64,000 nucleotides of DNA from Bacteroides intestinalis DSM 17393. Its GTDB lineage: Bacteria > Bacteroidota > Bacteroidia > Bacteroidales > Bacteroidaceae. The DNA is taken from positions 62,001 through 126,000 of the forward strand of contig NZ_ABJL02000007.1 in assembly GCF_000172175.1 (NCBI RefSeq), written 5' to 3'. Both the position numbers and the translations under genes were made by a program. Within the stretch, counting starts at the first letter, position 1. Each line of letters opens with the position of its first letter. Below are positions 44,801 through 51,241 of this stretch, in pieces. The notes under the pieces are model-generated. The model did no database searches, had not been told where the DNA came from, and saw nothing but the letters and a program-made list of their open reading frames with translations.

Positions 44801-45811
44801 ATAATTATCTATATTCGAATTATCAAAGAAAATGGTATAAGCCATATCATAAGAAGCCAACCACAAATTACCTTCTCTGTCTTTTCGTATTCTGGTGTAC
44901 ATCATCTGTGTATCTACCAGATCGTGTATATCGACCTGCTTCAATGTCCCTTCGCCTGTATATTCTAACGCATAGAGCCCTCCATAAGATAACAGCCAAA
45001 GATAACCGAAAGTATCATCCTGGGTCATACTGAAAAAGATAGGTTCAGTCTCACCGCTTCGGGGATTCAGTACATGGTGTCGCTTATAACATTCTTCTCC
45101 TGCCTTATCCGGGAAAAACTGCCACAATCCTTCTCCCCATGTGCCTATCCAATAGTTTCCCGAGCTATCCTGGAACATAGTAAAAAATGAGTTCCCTTTT
45201 TCAAGTTGCGGATAGCCTACGAAAGAGTCAGTATGCAGATCATATTTGAACAAACCTGCATAGGAAAGTACCCATACCGATCCTCCAGAATCTACATATA
45301 TAGAATTTACAGTAGGGCTTTTACCCGATTCAGAAGAAAGTTCATATTCGCGTATAACATGAGCAGTGGAGTCACACTTATAGATTTTTCCTCCGGAGGC
45401 TATCCAGGAGATTTCGTTTTTATCAATTACTATATAGTCTATTACCCTATTCCGGAGTCTTTCATCAGGGAATGGTATGACCTGGCAAGTCTGTTTATTA
45501 TAGAGGTTAACACCTTTTCTCGTCGCAATCCATACATATACATCATTATCGGTTATGCATACGATAGAATTGTCACTTAATAAGTTCAGGTTTTTATAGT
45601 CGGAACGGAAAGTCTGTAATCCATAACCGTCATATCGTGCCAGACCATTCGTAGTACCAATCCAAAGATAACCTGTGCGGTCCTGATAAATATCAAAGAT
45701 TTCATTGGAAGACAATTGATAGAAGAAAGGAAACTGTCTGGAAAGCATATGCTGTGCACATACAAGCAATTCTCCACATAATAGGAACAGACATAAAATA
45801 AGGTATTTCAT
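41828..45811 (-). CDS. Hybrid two-component system regulator (HTCS) of the PUL
   Basis: A 1327-residue one-protein two-component regulator in the inner membrane. A signal peptide (start MKYLILCLFLLCGE at 45811) is followed by about 14 propeller repeats (YLWIGTTNGLARYDG, GNYWIGTWGEGLW and similar) and a Y_Y_Y domain (about 690-760). The membrane helix lies near 765-790. The HisKA domain has His in NVSHELLTPL (about 822), followed by the HATPase domain (EGIGIP, SNGIGLSL). The receiver has Asp in CDVMLPD (about 1122). The AraC-type DNA-binding domain spans about 1235-1325. It should sense an oligosaccharide in the periplasm and activate the genes downstream. The longer frame from 45838 starts inside the -7 box and is rejected. 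Nothing appears missing. Confidence 0.94.
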   Translation of the reverse strand: MKYLILCLFLLCGELLVCAQHMLSRQFPFFYQLSSNEIFDIYQDRTGYLWIGTTNGLARYDGYGLQTFRSDYKNLNLLSDNSIVCITDNDVYVWIATRKGVNLYNKQTCQVIPFPDERLRNRVIDYIVIDKNEISWIASGGKIYKCDSTAHVIREYELSSESGKSPTVNSIYVDSGGSVWVLSYAGLFKYDLHTDSFVGYPQLEKGNSFFTMFQDSSGNYWIGTWGEGLWQFFPDKAGEECYKRHHVLNPRSGETEPIFFSMTQDDTFGYLWLLSYGGLYALEYTGEGTLKQVDIHDLVDTQMMYTRIRKDREGNLWLASYDMAYTIFFDNSNIDNYPLRQFKEQTGWDANLLNLCLDGDNVLWMSQDRYGLCLYDLSRDAFADISKTGNLGEADILIKSCSKSGVWASIRGVTRLIRLTNQNLRVQVAEDVDLSELIKKQEMIKGLVEDGDGNLWITTWNNIYVKCPDVRNLINQDAALPLMSSLACDMQGRIWGISADKQVYRLHYADNKISYEQKGNLMLYFYEKEEVKNICVDEEGCLWVISSLGKIFKSDKDKQTLANMCLDDVIDDCSVLGLLSNKGNVWIITNKKILCYDIRRKIYTGYTTSDDNMLVDVFRYRAFSGDSQGGLYAGGHRGVTHIRSVGTSQESKAYSNPVITDVKVGDKSIFFPYTSEENTVENISLDPNDRNIEIFFSPLQYSLNARCRAAYKLEGVDKDWIVLNHDKYSAFYNQLKRGTYKFRLKLEYEQGKWTEDSVLLILEKKPAFYETWFAYFVYALLIGLCFYTVIRLYMRRIRLKSEVKLQEELTRTKLTYFTNVSHELLTPLTVISCISDYLDQKAPNMEQQAVMLRANVDKLKRLIQQVLDFRKMDVGKLKLNVSEGEINEFILNICRINFLPLALKKNITLETRIRAEEEFGYLDFDKLDKILHNLLSNAIKYTPENKRIIVEARTEVCEENHRMLLLKVEDEGIGIPAKEIEHVFTRFYSSRKNRGIESNGIGLSLTKDLVNLHHGTIMVESVQGQGTCFTVKLPIDKESYAADELVDETMVSSSAPDEQYSEDCAVLSDDTDKLTLLLIDDNTELLFMMKEIFKERFTVLTAVDGKNAWEKLNNNEVDVILCDVMLPDVNGWELCTRIKGDMRFNHIPVIILTAKNGIDDRVASYEAGADGYIAKPFELKILFARVDNLIRSSKMRQAAFRKEENINLEGLAYPSADKQFLQSIIDSIEQHLEESEFDLEHLSTEMNMSKSTLYRKIKSMTGMTPLDFVRNVKMKRACMMLLARTLNISEIAYAIGFSSPKYFTKCFKEEFGVTPTEYLQRQGETNS

Positions 45812-45835
45812 AGCATTATGACATGGTAACGCAAG

Positions 45836-45843
45836 CAAAGATA
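45836..45843 (-). promoter_or_regulatory. -7 box deciding the start of the HTCS gene
   Basis: The minus strand reads TATCTTTG, matching TAnnTTTG, 24 bases before the ATG at 45811. It covers the alternative upstream ATG at 45838. Confidence 0.55.
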
Positions 45844-45869
45844 TGAAAAAATATCGTTCTACAGACGAC

Positions 45870-46988
45870 TCACATTAATAAATGATATACTCCTCCCACC
45901 ATTGCACGAACCACCCCTTTCATCTCCAACTCGAAAAGCAAACCAGTCATACGGTTCACAGGAATATCCGCTTCTACTACCAGTGCATTGACGTGTAGAT
46001 CTCCCTGACGGGTAAGAATACCTACAATACATTCCTCGTCTTTACTCAATTCAGGAAAAAGATCACGTTGAATGCCTTCCGGCTTAACGGGTTCTCCGGC
46101 AGGATTCCACCCCATAGCTTCTATAAAATCTTCAGCAGACTGAATGAGAGCGGCTTTATTATCACGTATCAGCAGATTGCACCCTCTTGAAGATGCGTCT
46201 GAAGTACGTCCCGGAACAGCAAAACAATCACGGTGATAGCCTACGGCAAGGTCCGCTGTAATAAGAGAACCTCCTTTATCGGCTGATTCTACCACAATGG
46301 TAGCATCGCTCATACCTGCTACAATACGATTGCGGCTTACAAAATTGTGACGGTCGGGATTGGTTTCGGTAAGGAATTCAGTGAGTAGTCCACCATTTTC
46401 TAACATATCAATAGCTGTTTTACGATGGACATAAGGATATATACGGTCCAGCCCATGGGCCAGAACCGCCACTGTGGAAAGATGGTTAGCCAATGCTGCA
46501 CGATGGGAATGAATATCAATGCCATAAGCCAGGCCACTCACAACCAGGACATCGGGACAGGAAGCAGACAAATCACGAAGAAAGTCTGCACAAAACTGTT
46601 TGCCATATTCCGTAGCATTACGGGTGCCTACCATATCAATAACGCGAAGACGGTTGAAATCAGTATTACCCTTGAAGAATAGAACTGCCGGAGCATCTTC
46701 ACACTCACGCAGGCGTGAAGGATAAGATTCGTCTTTCAATGTAAGACAAATCAGGCGGTTCTTCTCCACAAATTCCATCTCATGTTCGGCACGTAGAAAA
46801 GCAGCGGGGTTATCAAGTGCAGCAATCACAGCGGGACTTATACCGGGAAGGAGTTCGGGCAATTCTTTACGCTGACGGAAAACTTCGACAGCACTACCCA
46901 TACCGTCTATTAAACGCTTTGCCCCGATATGTCCTATACCGGGGCAAAGTGTAAGTGCTATACTGCAAATACGTTCATCGTTGTTCAT
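45870..46988 (-). CDS. dprA: DNA-processing protein DprA
   Basis: A 372-residue cytoplasmic protein of the DprA/Smf family, which binds single-stranded DNA and loads RecA, classically in natural transformation. Residues 1-70 contain helix-hairpin-helix-like turns (LCPGIGHIGAKRLI, LLPGISPAVIAAL). The Rossmann-like core (about 100-300) has VDMVGTRNATEYG-type, VVSGLAYGIDIHSHRAAL, AVLAHGLDRIYPYVHR, RNRIVAGMSDATIVVE and KGGSLITADLA signatures. The C-terminal winged-helix segment spans about 315-370. Length is standard. It is the last gene of a run with the U32 and thioesterase genes; the spacer to the thioesterase holds an AGTGATT-type repeat. Confidence 0.95.
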   Translation of the reverse strand: MNNDERICSIALTLCPGIGHIGAKRLIDGMGSAVEVFRQRKELPELLPGISPAVIAALDNPAAFLRAEHEMEFVEKNRLICLTLKDESYPSRLRECEDAPAVLFFKGNTDFNRLRVIDMVGTRNATEYGKQFCADFLRDLSASCPDVLVVSGLAYGIDIHSHRAALANHLSTVAVLAHGLDRIYPYVHRKTAIDMLENGGLLTEFLTETNPDRHNFVSRNRIVAGMSDATIVVESADKGGSLITADLAVGYHRDCFAVPGRTSDASSRGCNLLIRDNKAALIQSAEDFIEAMGWNPAGEPVKPEGIQRDLFPELSKDEECIVGILTRQGDLHVNALVVEADIPVNRMTGLLFELEMKGVVRAMVGGVYHLLM

Positions 46989-46995
46989 GGAAATG

Positions 46996-47030
46996 AGTGA
47001 TTAGTAGTGAATGCTTAGTGATTAGCAGTA
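46996..47030 (-). repeat. AGTGATT-type heptamer array
   Basis: Five 7-base units: AGTGATT (46996), AGTAGTG, AATGCTT, AGTGATT (47017), AGCAGTA. It covers the 3' end of the thioesterase gene and the spacer before dprA. Same vocabulary as 10475-10500. Confidence 0.65.
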
Positions 47031-47428
47031 AGATAAGGCTCGAAGATTTTATCAAACAGTTCACTGTCGCTCAAACGTCCGTTCACCACACAGACCGTTT
47101 CAACCACCGCTTTAATCGCCACTTTATCGTCACTTTTCCGGAAGATATCCTGATAGAAAACATACTTGATACCTTCCTTTTTCATGTAAAGCTTGGAAAT
47201 GAACTCATCACCACTCTTTAGTGGAGTTTTAAATGCCATATTGATGCGTGCCACTACCGGGTCTACTCCCTGTTCATGCAACTTGGCAAAACTTACGCCT
47301 GTTGACAACAGGAATTCATGGCGTGTATGTTCCAGATAATGCTGGTAATTCGCATTATTCACAATACCTTGCAGGTCACATTCGTAATCCCGCACCTTCA
47401 TTTCCAACTCATAGATATATTTTTCCAT
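47015..47428 (-). CDS. Acyl-CoA thioesterase (4HBT, YbgC/FcbC-like)
   Basis: A 137-residue hotdog-fold thioesterase, expected to cleave an acyl-CoA or acyl-ACP. The family motif DCDLQGIVNNANYQHYLEHTRHE (about residues 15-37; here Tyr-Glu-Cys-Asp precedes it) carries the catalytic Asp and the conserved His-rich helix. The start at 47428 (MEKYIYELEM) gives the normal length. A longer frame from 47491 adds 21 residues encoded mainly by the 11-base tandem array and is not family-like, so I reject it. It lies between the U32 gene (165 bases upstream) and dprA (26 bases downstream). The C-terminal codons lie in a heptamer repeat. Confidence 0.9.
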   Translation of the reverse strand: MEKYIYELEMKVRDYECDLQGIVNNANYQHYLEHTRHEFLLSTGVSFAKLHEQGVDPVVARINMAFKTPLKSGDEFISKLYMKKEGIKYVFYQDIFRKSDDKVAIKAVVETVCVVNGRLSDSELFDKIFEPYLTANH

Positions 47429-47450
47429 ACTATACTCTTTAACCCCAAGA

Positions 47451-47596
47451 TGAGACACATGTGATACACTTACGAGACACTTGCGATACATTTATGAGAC
47501 ACTTGCGATACATTAATGAAACACTTGTGATACACTTATGATACACTTTATCCCTAAAAACGGCATAAACGCTAATAGTGTATCATAAGTGTATCA
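47451..47596. repeat. 11-base-period tandem array with inverted partner (array E)
   Basis: Nine consecutive 11-base units run from 47451 to 47549, consensus (T/C)GA(T/G)ACACTT(A/G), alternating GATAC and GAGAC types so that a 22-base dimer is visible. Two units recur inverted: 47528-47547 is perfectly complementary to 47577-47596 over 20 bases, making a hairpin with a 29-base loop. The right arm covers the U32 stop codon (47594-47596). Confidence 0.92.
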
Positions 47597-48877
47597 TCCG
47601 CGAGTTTTTTCAATGTCCAGTCCTTTGAATTTCTTTAATTCTTCCGTAGAAACCAACTTGTAAAGTTTGTCACTGGGACGTATTTTGTCCGCTTTCATCG
47701 AAAAATGCTGTCCTTTCTTCACCGTTTGCACAGGTTTCAGATCAACGCGGGCCTCATCGAGCGTAGTAAATACCGCACCTGTAGTGGGTCCCGTAATCAG
47801 TAACTTATCACCTACATTCAACTCCGCAGCTTCTACCAAGAATTCTGCCACACCGATATTAGAGAAATACCTGACGCCCTTGCCTACATATATTTTCCGT
47901 TCCGTGGCTGCAGAACCGTAGTTCTTTGTCCATTCACCAAGGCGTTGGCCCAAATAGTAACCATCCCAGAAACCACGGTTGAATACTGTTTTCAGGCATT
48001 CATCCCATGCGGCAATCTTTTCATCGGTAAACGTACCGTCCAGATAAGAACGGATAGCCTCTTTATAGCATTCCACTACCGTACGGACATACTCCGGTCC
48101 ACGGGCACGCCCTTCTATTTTGAATACCCGTACGCCTGCATCCAGCATCTTATTCATAAAATGAATGGTTTTCAGGTCTTTGGGAGACATGATATACTGA
48201 TTGTCCACTTCCAGTTCCACATCCGTCTCTTTATCACGTACCGTGTAAGAGCGGCGGCACACTTGCATACAGGCACCTCGGTTAGCCGAGTGATTCATCT
48301 CGTGAAGTGAAAGATAACATTTTCCGGACACTGCCATGCAAAGCGCACCGTGGCAGAACATCTCGATACGGATAGGTTTCCCGTTGGGGCCGCAGATGTT
48401 CTCTTCGCAGATATGACGGTAAATCTCGGCTACCTGCTCCAGATTCAATTCGCGTGCCAACACCACTACATCAGCAAACTGTGCATAAAAGCGCAGTGCT
48501 TCCACATTCGAAATATTCAATTGCGTGGAAAGGTGTACTTCCTGACCTATCTGCCGTGCATAACTCATCACAGCCACATCCGCAGCAATCACTGCAGAGA
48601 TACCGGCAGCTTTTGCGGCATCTACAATAGTGCGCATCAGCGTCAAGTCCTGGTCATAAATAATGGTATTGACGGTGAGATAACTTTTCATTCCGTGCTC
48701 ATCACACGTCTGCGCTATTTCCTTCAGATCGTCAACGGTGAAAGTATTCGCCGAACGGGCGCGCATATTCAGATTCTCAATGCCGAAATAGATAGAATCA
48801 GCACCCGCCTGGATAGCTGCTGCAAGTGATTCGCGCGAGCCGACGGGAGCCATGATTTCAAAATCTTTTAAATCCAT
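47594..48877 (-). CDS. Peptidase U32 family protein (TrhP/YegQ-like)
   Basis: A 427-residue cytoplasmic protein of the U32 family. Members once called collagenase-like proteases include TrhP/YegQ, needed for 5-hydroxyuridine formation in tRNA, and RlhA, for 23S rRNA hydroxylation; prephenate is the known helper metabolite for those. MAPVGSRESLAAAIQAGADSIYFG opens a TIM-barrel-like domain. The Cys cluster in HGALCMAVSGKCYLSLH and RGACMQVCRRSY (about residues 178-208) matches the family signature thought to hold an Fe-S cluster. The C-terminal beta-barrel (about 340-425) includes KVGDKLLITGPTTG-type sequence. TrhP is the nearest role by length, but I leave the symbol empty. Arrays E and F flank the gene. 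Confidence 0.88.
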   Translation of the reverse strand: MDLKDFEIMAPVGSRESLAAAIQAGADSIYFGIENLNMRARSANTFTVDDLKEIAQTCDEHGMKSYLTVNTIIYDQDLTLMRTIVDAAKAAGISAVIAADVAVMSYARQIGQEVHLSTQLNISNVEALRFYAQFADVVVLARELNLEQVAEIYRHICEENICGPNGKPIRIEMFCHGALCMAVSGKCYLSLHEMNHSANRGACMQVCRRSYTVRDKETDVELEVDNQYIMSPKDLKTIHFMNKMLDAGVRVFKIEGRARGPEYVRTVVECYKEAIRSYLDGTFTDEKIAAWDECLKTVFNRGFWDGYYLGQRLGEWTKNYGSAATERKIYVGKGVRYFSNIGVAEFLVEAAELNVGDKLLITGPTTGAVFTTLDEARVDLKPVQTVKKGQHFSMKADKIRPSDKLYKLVSTEELKKFKGLDIEKTRG

Positions 48878-48892
48878 AAATCATATATTTAT

Positions 48893-48976
48893 AAGCTACG
48901 AGTTACCGGCTACAAGCTACAAGTGGCTGCGCTATGTTCCGAAAGGACTCGTAGCCGGTAGCTCGTAGCTTGTAAC
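48893..48976. repeat. 7-base-period array in both orientations, G(C/T)TACnn type (array F)
   Basis: Forward heptamers GCTACGA, GTTACCG, GCTACAA, GCTACAA run from 48895. Inverted heptamers TCGTAGC, CGGTAGC, TCGTAGC, TTGTAAC run from 48949 to 48976. The arms 48893-48913 and 48951-48971 pair over 21 bases with one mismatch. The array fills the gap between the DUF2059 and U32 genes and is related to 54319-54406. Confidence 0.88.
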
Positions 48977-48980
48977 TTAC

Positions 48981-49445
48981 TCATTTGTTTCCCTGCGCAT
49001 CCAGGTCTTTCTGGAGTTCAGTGGCAATCTCCATGCCCAACTGTTGTCCGATCTGCATACCTTCGGTCATCATAGCAGGCGTAGATGCGCCCAACTTCTT
49101 TCCGACGGGTGTTTCATAAAAAGCAACGATTTTCTTCAAATCATCCAGTGTGAGATACTTCTGATAAACAGGAGCATAAAGTTCCGCCAGCTTACTTCCG
49201 AATTTTGTTTCCCACTTTTTCTGGAAACCATCCCAAAAAGCGGTTGAAGCCGAAGGCGACTGTTGTTTCAACATAGCTATCATCTGCGGTACCATAGCCT
49301 TTGCAGATGCCATAGAACCGGATAATTCAAGCATTTTTTCCAATGTAGCCTTGTACTCGTCATTTGGAGCCTGTGCAGAAACAGAAGATGCAGCAGCAAA
49401 CAGCATGGCTACACACATCACTACTAAAACCAAACCTTTTCTCAT
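48981..49445 (-). CDS. DUF2059 domain-containing exported protein
   Basis: A 154-residue secreted or periplasmic protein. A signal peptide covers residues 1-24 (ending VSAQA). The mature part is helical and carries the DUF2059 pattern (QKYLTLDDLKKIVAFYETPVGKKL near residues 100-125, then STPAMMTEGMQIGQQL). DUF2059 proteins are small envelope proteins of unknown biochemical role. It has a -7 box upstream and diverges from dusB. Array F follows its stop by a few bases, so the hairpin may define the message end or continue into the U32 gene. Confidence 0.88.
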   Translation of the reverse strand: MRKGLVLVVMCVAMLFAAASSVSAQAPNDEYKATLEKMLELSGSMASAKAMVPQMIAMLKQQSPSASTAFWDGFQKKWETKFGSKLAELYAPVYQKYLTLDDLKKIVAFYETPVGKKLGASTPAMMTEGMQIGQQLGMEIATELQKDLDAQGNK

Positions 49446-49476
49446 AATTCTATATTAGTTAAATAAATGAATGATA

Positions 49477-49484
49477 CAAAGGTA
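49477..49484 (-). promoter_or_regulatory. -7 box for the DUF2059 gene
   Basis: The minus strand reads TACCTTTG, matching TAnnTTTG, 31 bases before the start. It is divergent from the dusB box at 49497. Confidence 0.5.
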
Positions 49485-49496
49485 GGCTTTTTTCCG

Positions 49497-49504
49497 TATT
49501 TTTG
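49497..49504 (+). promoter_or_regulatory. -7 box for dusB
   Basis: TATTTTTG matches TAnnTTTG and lies 31 bases before the ATG at 49536. Confidence 0.5.
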
Positions 49505-49535
49505 CAGCGAAATAATCATTTAGTTCAATTCATCC

Positions 49536-50525
49536 ATGAAGATAGGCCACATAGATCTGGGCGAATGCCCCATATTTTTAGCTCCGATGGAGGACGTCAC
49601 CGACCCCGCATTCCGACTGATGTGCAAGAAGTTTGGCGCCAATATGGTGTACACCGAATTTGTATCGGCAGATGCCCTGATACGTTCCGTCAGCAAAACC
49701 GAGCAGAAACTGAATATCAGTGACGAAGAACGCCCTGTAGCCATACAGATATACGGTAAAGACACAGAGACCATGGTAGAGGCCGCACGTATTGTGGAAG
49801 AAGCACGACCGGATATTCTTGATATTAACTTTGGCTGTCCCGTAAAGCGTGTAGCAGGCAAGGGTGCAGGTGCAGGTATGTTGCAGAATATTCCCAAGAT
49901 GCTTGAAATTACCCGTGCCGTAGTGGATGCCGTAAAGATACCCGTCACCGTAAAAACCCGTTTAGGCTGGGATGCCAACAATAAAATCATCGTAGATCTT
50001 GCCGAGCAGTTACAGGATTGCGGTATTGCTGCCCTCACCATTCATGGGCGTACCCGTGCACAAATGTATACCGGTGAAGCGGACTGGACACTTATCGGTG
50101 AGGTGAAGAAGAACCCGCGGATGCACATTCCCATTATCGGTAACGGAGATGTCACTACCCCTCAAAGGGCAAAAGAATGTTTTGAGCTTTACGGAGTAGA
50201 CGCAATCATGATAGGTCGTGCCAGCTTCGGCCGTCCATGGATATTCAAGGAAGTAAGGCATTATCTGGAAACAGGAGAGGAATTGCCTCCGCTGAGTGCA
50301 GAATGGAAATTAGGTGTATTGCGTCAGGAAGTAATAGACAGCGTCAATCTGTTGGATGAACGAAGAGGGATTCTGCATGTACGCCGCCATCTGGCAGCAA
50401 GTCCATTGTTTAAGGGAATACCCAATTTCCGGGATACACGCATCGCCATGCTACGGGCAGAAACGAAAGAAGAGTTGTTTCGTATATTCGACGACATCGA
50501 AAGTTCTTTATTCTCTGCATTATAA
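49536..50525 (+). CDS. dusB: tRNA-dihydrouridine synthase, DusB-type
   Basis: A 329-residue FMN enzyme that reduces uridine to dihydrouridine in the tRNA D-loop with NADPH. TIM-barrel motifs are LAPMEDVTDPAFRLM (about residues 15-29), INFGCPVKRVAGKGAGA (about 97-113, with the catalytic Cys), HGRTRAQMYTGEADW (about 170-184), IIGNGDV and MIGRASFGRPWIF (FMN phosphate site). A helical C-terminal domain follows. Length and motif spelling fit DusB, the ancestral bacterial type, and no second Dus gene is present here. It diverges from the DUF2059 gene and is followed by a long spacer without a clear gene. Confidence 0.93.
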   Translation: MKIGHIDLGECPIFLAPMEDVTDPAFRLMCKKFGANMVYTEFVSADALIRSVSKTEQKLNISDEERPVAIQIYGKDTETMVEAARIVEEARPDILDINFGCPVKRVAGKGAGAGMLQNIPKMLEITRAVVDAVKIPVTVKTRLGWDANNKIIVDLAEQLQDCGIAALTIHGRTRAQMYTGEADWTLIGEVKKNPRMHIPIIGNGDVTTPQRAKECFELYGVDAIMIGRASFGRPWIFKEVRHYLETGEELPPLSAEWKLGVLRQEVIDSVNLLDERRGILHVRRHLAASPLFKGIPNFRDTRIAMLRAETKEELFRIFDDIESSLFSAL

Positions 50526-50546
50526 TATTTTTCAAGTACAAGTTAT

Positions 50547-50591
50547 ACGGATAAATACACTGGAGCTTCATTATCTTCAGTGAAAATCCGT
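50547..50591 (+). other. Imperfect long hairpin after dusB
   Basis: ACGGAT (50547-50552) pairs with ATCCGT (50586-50591), and inside it CACTG (50558-50562) pairs with CAGTG (50578-50582). It could mark the 3' end of the dusB message, but no U-run follows. Confidence 0.35.
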
Positions 50592-50738
50592 GTACCCCTA
50601 TGCCTGTTTCATATTGAGACTAGTATAAAGCGAGCGTATCAATCAGAATCCCTCTTTCATTATCACCCCAATGCAACCATAAAGTCTAAGACAAGCCCGG
50701 CTGAAAACTATGCTTTACCTTATTCTTTTTATTCTTTT

Positions 50739-50848
50739 GCCGATAACAAAACTTTGTCCTCCAATTGCGAACCGGATAGTTTCCAATTGGGGGCTATTCA
50801 TCCTGCAATTGCGGGCTACACAGCCCCCAACTGAAAAACGAAGTTTTG
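50739..50848. repeat. 22-base-period array, CCAATTG type (array D)
   Basis: Five 22-base units start at 50739, 50761, 50783, 50805 and 50827. The central units begin CCAATTG, CCAATTG, GCAATTG and the last CCAACTG. CAATTG is itself palindromic. The outer units carry CAAAACTTTG (near 50747) and its near-complement CGAAGTTTTG (near 50839), so the array also folds end to end. It lies in the 716-base spacer 50526-51241 after dusB. Confidence 0.85.
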
Positions 50849-51013
50849 CTGGTGGCATAACGGCATTTTCCTTAAAGCAAAAGAGAAAAAAGAAAGGGGC
50901 AAATGGTGATTAGTAACGAAGAGTTTCCCCTTTATACCCGCATATCATAAACAATATTACGGCTTTTTTGAAAAATAAAGCACTAAATGCCCCAACTTAT
51001 TGGCAAAAAGAAG

Positions 51014-51169
51014 CTATTTATTTACAATCGGATAAAGTTTGCGCAAAGCATCCCTAAAGACTGGTAATAAGAAGATTACAAAGCAAAATATGCATTTCAA
51101 AGCATACTCCAGGGTGTAGTCAGACACATCTCCTACACCTGCCTGCGCCCTTTTATGTCTACGATACAC
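51014..51169 (-). CDS. Possible 51-residue membrane peptide or gene remnant
   Basis: A minus-strand frame from GTG at 51169 to TAG at 51014-51016 lies just downstream of the PAP2 gene ending at 51242. It encodes a basic start (VYRRHKRAQAG), one hydrophobic segment (CIFCFVIFLLPVF) and the natural-looking end RDALRKLYPIVNK. There is no ATG; a TGA lies in frame 3 codons upstream, preceded 5 codons earlier by an ATG. It may be a decayed gene tail or a chance frame. Between array D and this frame (50849-51013) I see nothing else. Confidence 0.25.
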   Translation of the reverse strand: MYRRHKRAQAGVGDVSDYTLEYALKCIFCFVIFLLPVFRDALRKLYPIVNK

Positions 51170-51241
51170 ATCTGATAATCAACAGAAAAGATTCATTGGT
51201 GTAGGATGTAGGCAAAATAATATAAAAACAAGGTTTATATA

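Noticed and set aside
47429..47491. Longer N-terminus of the thioesterase
   Set aside because: The extra 21 residues come largely from the tandem array and precede a family-typical start at 47428.
47451..47596. CRISPR-like array
   Set aside because: The units are 11 bases with no spacers of unique sequence between repeats, and no cas gene is present. The same holds for the 22-base arrays, whose variable parts are too short.
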